Origin: Aralia elata
Taxonomy: Eukaryota; Streptophyta; Magnoliopsida; Apiales; Araliaceae
Direction: 5' to 3'
DNA: 64,000 nucleotides
Assembly (NCBI GenBank): GCA_034770075.1
Contig: JAVJAP010000118.1
Span: forward strand, 885,001 to 949,000
The notes beneath the pieces are model-generated. The model was not told where the DNA came from. It did not search any database and was given only the letters and a program-made list of their open reading frames with translations. Positions 58,439 through 64,000 of the stretch are shown piece after piece (position 1 is the first letter of the stretch; each line of letters starts with the position of its first letter). Position numbers and translations under genes: made by a program.

Positions 58439-59797
58439 TGATGAGTGGGTTTTATACCTACGAATCGAGTGCTTTTGAGCTTAATTTATTGCTATCTTTG
58501 AGTGTTTTTATTATCATTTTATTCGTTTTTGTGTTTATGTTATGCAGGAGAGAATTGAAAGGGTAACAAGGTCAATTCAGGTGCTTGGGAACTAAACTTG
58601 AAGCTGGGGGTAACTTGGTAATTTTGGAATATGGCGTCGGGGCGCTGAAAATGAACCAGGTATAGCGTTGGGGCGCTGAAAGCAGTTTTTGTGTGGCTGA
58701 GAGGCTTGCAACAAGCAAAAATTGATATGGAAAAGGACTCAAGGCTTATCTTATGTAATTAGGGCAACATGGGAATAGGGAGAGAGATTTATGAAGGGAA
58801 GACTTTAGTTTTTCGGTGGTTTTTTTTGGAGGATTAATCTATTTTTCTTTAGAGAGAACTTAGAGATATTGGGTGGATTACTTTTATTAAAGCTTTGGAT
58901 TTTGATGAGGGTGTAAGCTTACCTTGGATTTCATTCACAATTGGGTTTGATTAATCTATTTCTTCTTATTTCAATTGCTTGATTAATCTCCATGTTTAAG
59001 ATTGATCCCATAATGGCTTTTGGTTCAGACATTAACTAATATCCATTATGGGATTCTAACGGATTGTAATATGTAGTTTAATTACAGTCTTGATTGCTAG
59101 ATTGATTTATTTATCATAAGGAATTTCTATCATGATTGTTTTGCATGTGTGAATGCTTGATCACCATTCGATTTTAGTACTTGTATGGAATTGAAAAATA
59201 ACATATAAGTTTGGATTGTAATCATGATAGCTTGCGAATATAAGACTTAATTGAATAGCTTAATATTTTGTGGACCAGATAGAAATATACTGTTTCACCG
59301 TAAGAGTCAAAAATAAGGGCTTATGCTTAAAATCAGTATAATTTCAATTTCACATAGAAATATAGTGATTTTGGTTATAGTGGTGATTACATGGTGTCTA
59401 TCGAATATGGAAGTTATGTAAGTAGGTCATAATGCATTGACAAATGGTTATGTCTATATTAGTGTCCTTGGCTATTTTCCTATGATATGTAAACCTTCTA
59501 GCTTGATAGTGGTAATTAGATGAACTATTAAATGAAGTTAGGATCCCATTAATTTCTAAGCTTGATATATTTCGTTAGTATTTGCATATTGAGTTATTAA
59601 TTGATATAGAAATAATTTTGTCACCAAAAGTAAGTCAATAGTTTAGGCAAATAAATATAGTGATAGAATTGATGCATAGTGATTTAATTTAATCTTTTCT
59701 CTGTGGGACGATACTCTACTTCCTCTGTATTACTTGTTGACCGTGTACACTTGCACGAGTTAGAGCTCTTTTATTAAAGACTTAAAAAGAGGCAACA
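58439..59797 (+). repeat. Athila 5' LTR
   Basis: About 1.36 kb from tgatgagtgg to gaggcaaca, just before the PBS. The left end is fixed by comparison with Copia-1, the right end by the PBS. It contains two copies of a gcgttggggcgctga motif (58632-58679). The 3' LTR is not available for checking. Confidence 0.75.
58632..58679 (+). repeat. Two GC-rich motifs in Athila LTR
   Basis: ggcgtcggggcgctgaaaa (58632-58650 region) and agcgttggggcgctgaaa (58663-58680 region), 31 bp apart, near the LTR start. They resemble the GC modules of the other families in length, spacing and AGCG...CGCT dyad. Confidence 0.7.
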
Positions 59798-59803
59798 AGT
59801 TTT

Positions 59804-59821
59804 TGGCGCCGTTGCTGGGGA
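59804..59821 (+). other. Primer binding site, tRNA-Asp type
   Basis: TGGCGCCGTTGCTGGGGA, one base different from the usual Athila PBS. Confidence 0.88.
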
Positions 59822-59942
59822 AAGGCGTTAGATTCTTAATATTATCATCAGTTTTAGCTATATTGTTTGACTTAGACAAATCTAATCTTTTCTCATTTCT
59901 ATTTTTATTTTTGTTTTGGTTTCAGGTACTTGTAAAATTTTT

Positions 59943-61610
59943 ATGCACACACGATCATCCAACTCAGAATTGACACCAGCTCAGGAAAATATTGACGGAA
60001 GAGGTTGGAAAACAAGAGTGCGTAGGAATTTACAAGCACGGTTGGAAGAAACTATACCGAATATGGCGGATGAACAAAGAGAGGAGCACAAAGCTTTGCG
60101 GGACTATTCTATGCCGCATATTAATGGATTACAGTCTAGCATAGTCAGACCGGCGATAGCAGCAAACACTTTTGAGATAAAACCGGGCACCATTCAAATG
60201 GTGCAAAATTCGGTCCAGTTTGGGGGTTCTGCTACAGACGATCCTAATGAGCACCTATTAAGCTTCATTGAAATATGCGATACATTCAGGTACAATGGGG
60301 TGACGGAGGATGCCATCCGACTAAGATTGTTTCCATTCTCATTGAGGGATAAAGCGAGAAGTTGGCTTCATTCTTTGCCTTCAGGATCAATTACTACATG
60401 GGAGGACCTAGCACAGAAGTTTATAGCCAAGTTTTTCCCAATGGCTAAAACTGCAAAAATGAGGACAGCAATCTCCCAGTTCGAGCGACAACAGGGTGAG
60501 TCCTTATACGAAGCTTGGGATAGATATAAAGAGATGCTAAGGAAATGTCCACACCATGGGATGCTAGATTGGATGGTGATCAACACATTTTATAGTGGAT
60601 TGGGATGGCAGTCGAGACAAATGGTAGATGCAGCTGCAGGTGGAGCTTTAGGGGCGAAGAGCTATGACGAAGCTTATAACCTTATTGAGACTATGGCAGC
60701 TAATGATTTTTAGAATCCTACAGCCAGAATGCCATAGCCCAGAGTTGCAGGTGTGTTGGAAGTGGATGCTATTACCCAGTTGTCAGCACAGATGGCAGCT
60801 ATGGCAAAGAAAATAGATTCATTGTCAGACAGCAAAGCCAAGTCAGTTGCGTTCGTATGTGAGATTTGTGTGGGGTCGCACTCAACAGATCAATGTGCTA
60901 TCAGCTCGGAGTCAGTTCAGTATGTGAACACTTATAGGAAAGACCAAGGTCAATTTCAGAACACATACAATCCCAACAGCCGCAATCATCCAAACTTTAG
61001 TTGGTCAAATAATCAAGGAAATCAGCAGCAACAGTTTCAGCAAAATCAACAGTTTCCATCTCAGCCAGCGCAGCAACAGTTCGCTCCACGACCACCTTTT
61101 CCACTGGGATATTCTCAACAACAACATCCTACTCCATATGCACCTCAGCAAGAAAAGAAATCAGAAATGGAGGAGATGATGATGAAGTACATGGCAAACT
61201 CAGAGGTTATGTTTAAAAGCCAAGCAGCAGCTATTAAAAATCTGGAAAATCAAATAGGGCAAATGGCGAGCATGCTTAACAACAGGCCTCAGGGTTCATT
61301 GCCAAGTAATACTGAAGCAAATCCACGGAGAGAGGGTAAAGAACAGTGTCAGGCCATAACACTCAGATCGAGAAAGCAATATTCAAGAAATTCACCAGAC
61401 ACAGCAGCACCGAATTTACAAGGGAATGATACTGGGGTAGAAACTGAGAAGGAAATTGAAGCCGAACAGAAAGAGAAGAAGGATGAGTCCGAGTCGCAGA
61501 AAATAGAGAAGGATAAAGTGAGTTCAGACAAGAAGCCCGTGACTACAGTACCACAAGTTCACCCTCAAGTTCCATATCCTCAGAGATTGAACAAGCAGAG
61601 GGATGATAAT
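59943..61610 (+). pseudogene. gag: Athila gag
   Basis: The first ATG in frame is 59943 (MHTRSSNSELTP). The capsid shows FEIKPGTIQMVQNSVQFGG, LRLFPFSLRDKARSWLHSLP, WEDLAQKFIAKFFPMAKT, and CPHHGMLDWMVINTFYSGL. Stops at 60711-60713 and about 60735 fall between MAANDF and VLEVDAI. A zinc-knuckle-like CEICVGSHSTDQC is at about 60860-60900, then a Gln/Pro-rich stretch (QQQQFQQNQQ) and a Lys/Glu-rich stretch (61440-61520). Strong match to Athila gag as a family; both stops fit CAG to TAG. Confidence 0.9.
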
Positions 61611-62708
61611 CAGTTCAGAAAGTTTTTGGAGGTTTTTAAGAAACTGCAGATCAACATACCTTTCGCGGAGGCATTGGAACAAATGCCAAGTTATGCAAAG
61701 TTCATGAAGGGTATATTGTCAAGGAAGAGAAGATTAGATGAATTTGAAACAGTGGCCTTGACGGAGGAATGCAGTGCAGTGCTTCAGCGTAAACTACCTC
61801 CAAAGCTGAAAGATCCGGGTAGTTTCACAATTCCATGCACGATCGGAAAGATGAGCTTCGATAAATGTTTGTGTGATCTTGGGTCAAGTATCAACCTGAT
61901 GCCGTTGTCAGTATTCAGTCAGTTGGGATTACCGGAACCAAGGCCAACAAATATTTCCCTACAGCTAGCTGATAGATCTATCACATATCCACGGGGGATA
62001 GTGGAGGACGTACTTGTGAAAGTGGACAAATTCATCTTTCCGGCGGACTTCATTATTCTGGATTATGAGGAAGATAAAAATATACCAATCATACTAGGGA
62101 GACCATTCCTAGCCACGGGGAGGACTTTGATAGACGTCCAGAAAGGGGAGCTTACAATGCGTGTACATGATCAGGAGGTGACATTCAACGTTTTCAAGGC
62201 AATGAAGCTCCCAACCGATGAAGAAGAATGCTTCAGAGTTGACTTGGTGGATAGTATAGTGCGTGATGAAGTTGAGAGTTTGTTGGGCTATGAACCACTC
62301 CAAAGAGTGATTGCTGAAAATTCAAATTTGGAGGATGAAGAATGCGCTGAACTTGTGCAATATCTGGATACCACCCCCAAATTCAGAAAATTCAGAACTC
62401 CTATCGAGCCACTTACGAAAGCGGGGGAGACATCGGTAAAGTTGAAACCATCTCTTGAGACACCTCCCGAGCTTGAGTTAAAACCACTTCCAGAACATCT
62501 CAAGTACGCATTTTTAAACAAAGATTCCAAGCTACCTGTGATTATTTCTTCTGCACTAACATCTTTTCAGGAGGAAAAACTGCTACGAGTGCTTAGAGAG
62601 TTTAAATCAGCTATTGGATGGACCATAGCCGATATCAAGGGGATAAGCCCTTCTTTTTGCATTCATAAGATCCTGCTGGAAGATGGTAGTAAGCCGATAG
62701 TTGAATAG
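61611..62708 (+). pseudogene. pol: Athila protease region
   Basis: Same frame as gag. Conserved block FLEVFKKLQINIPFAEALEQ, then VALTEECSAVLQRKLPPKL, the aspartic protease motif CDLGSSINLMPLS near 61870, and IILGRPFLATGRTLIDVQKG near 62090. It ends at a TAG at 62706-62708 within the linker before RT (KPIVE). Inactivating only through this stop; protease residues look intact. Confidence 0.88.
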
Positions 62709-64000
62709 CAAAGAAGGCTAAATCCTATTATGAAAGAAGTGGTTAAGAAAGAGATTCTGAAATGGCTGGATGCGGGAATAATCTACCCAATTTCGGACAG
62801 TTCATGGGTGAGCCCTGTGCAGTGCGTACCAAAGAAGGGTGGAATGACCGTGGTCACCAAGGACAATAATGAGCTGATCCCAACGCGAACAGTAACAGGG
62901 TGGAGAATCTGCATGGACTACCGCAAGTTAAACAAAGCTACCAGGAAGGACCATTTTCCACTTCCGTTTATCGATCATATGTTGGACAGATTGGCGGGCC
63001 ATGAGTACTATTGCCTTCTGGATGGGTATTCAGGCTACAATCAGATTATGATAGCTCTAGAAGACCAGGAAAAGACTACTTTTACATGTCCATACGGCAC
63101 TTTTGCCTTTAGAAGGATGTCTTTCGGGTTGTGCAATGCTCCAGCCACTTTTCAGAGATGTATGACAGCGATTTTTTCAGACATGGTCAAACATAATGTT
63201 GAGGTATTTATGGACGACTTCTCGGTATTTGGTGATTCTTTCGATCTATGTCTTGAAAATTTGGTAATGGTTTTAAAGAGATGTGTTGAGACAAACTTAG
63301 TACTGAATTGGGAGAAGTGCCATTTTATGGTACAAGAAGGAATCATACTGGGACACAAAGTTTCAAAGAAAGGGATTGAGGTGGATAAGGCAAAGCTGGA
63401 AACTATTAAAAATTTACCTCCACCTACGTCAGTAAAAGGTGTCCGCAGTTTTCTTGGACATGCAGGCTTCTACCGCAGATTCATCAAGGACTTCTCCAAG
63501 ATAACTAAACCATTGTGCAGTTTATTGGAGAAGGATGCACAGTTTAATTTTGATGAGGCTTGCATGCAGGAATTTGAGCATTTAAAGAATAAGTTAACGT
63601 CAGCACCAGTTATCATAGCACCAGATTGGGAGTTGCCGTTTGAGCTTATGTGTGATGCCAGTGATTACGCAGTAGGGGCTGTTTTGGGGCAAAGGAAGGA
63701 AAAGATGTTTCATGTGATATACTATGCCAGCAAGACCCTTACAGATGCACAGTTAAACTACACCACCACAGAGAAAGAGTTATTAGCAGTGGTGTACGCC
63801 TTTGATAAATTTAGGTCATATCTGATAGGCACAAAGGTGATAGTGTATACGGATCACTCGGCAATTTGACACCTAGTGGCGAAGAAGGATGCAAGGCCCA
63901 GGTTGATCAGGTGGATATTGCTTTTGCAAGAATTTGATTTGGAGATCAAGGATAGGAAGGGTATCAAAAACCAAGTGGCAGACCACTTGTCTCGACTAGA
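62709..64000 (+). pseudogene. pol: Athila RT and RNase H (runs off window)
   Basis: Same frame. RT: SSWVSPVQCVPKKGG, RICMDYRKLNKATRKDHFP, LLDGYSGYNQI, FTCPYGTFAFRRMSFGLCNAP and VFMDDFSVFGD near 63210 (FMDD, normal for Athila). RNase H: LMCDASDYAVGAVLG near 63650 and TTEKELLAVVYAFDKFRSYL. A TGA at 63867-63869 follows TDHSAI, where Arg is usual, and the frame reopens to VADHLSRL at the window end. Integrase lies outside. Confidence 0.9.

Larger units (their letters stand above)
58439..64000 (+). mobile_element. Athila-like Gypsy element, 5' part
   Basis: LTR 58439-59797, a tRNA-Asp-type PBS (59804-59821) and a gag-pol frame to the window end. Gag and RT motifs are typical of the plant Athila lineage. 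It is inserted in the Copia-2 leader; comparison with Copia-1 gives the empty-site sequence and a probable duplication ggaga (58434-58438). Later pol, any env-like region and the 3' LTR are outside. Confidence 0.9.

Overview
This window looks like heterochromatin from a plant nuclear genome, probably a dicot. It is AT-rich and made almost entirely of nested LTR retrotransposons (Tork-like Copia, two Tekay/Del-like chromoviruses, a third chromovirus, an Athila element and a non-autonomous Gypsy family) inserted in and around a tandem satellite. I see no host gene, tRNA, rRNA or CRISPR. Lineage names come from recognised protein motifs, not database searches, and the species cannot be named from the sequence alone.

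Layout. 1-628: antisense Copia LTR end inserted in a gag. 629-5873: 5'-truncated plus-strand chromovirus (Gypsy-1) with its 3' LTR. 5874-8115: minus-strand Gypsy-2 fragment (gag, leader, PBS, LTR). 8116-10073 and 22592-24417: two halves of a minus-strand non-autonomous Gypsy element whose reading frame joins gag to degenerate reverse transcriptase. It is split by Gypsy-3 (10074-22591, complete, minus strand, TSD atagc). 24418-25811, 40250-41227, 50482-54334 and 55316-55845: pieces of one former array of a ~160-bp satellite. The interruptions are a solo Gypsy-2-family LTR (25812-26875 plus 40183-40249) that itself contains complete Gypsy-4 (26876-40177, TSD tccac), a complete Copia (41228-50481, TSD agaag), a second solo LTR (54335-55315, TSD tgact) and a second Copia from 55846. 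That Copia is cut at 58439 by an Athila element that runs off the window end.

How the parts relate. No element appears autonomous as read: each coding frame carries nonsense codons, and most of these fit C-to-T or G-to-A transitions, as expected for methylated, silenced DNA. Gypsy-4 is closest to intact, with one frame of about 4.5 kb and three stops. The main unexplained signals are: (1) a higher-order repeat of six monomer types, A-C1-B-D-B'-C2, that stays in register across the transposon insertions; (2) clusters of GC-rich near-palindromes, usually four, with a family-specific core, in the LTRs or leaders of four otherwise unrelated retrotransposon families; (3) a gag/RT-derived frame of about 2 kb with a single stop although its first RT copy has lost the catalytic motifs; (4) an extra coiled-coil-like ORF between PBS and gag in both Tekay-like elements.
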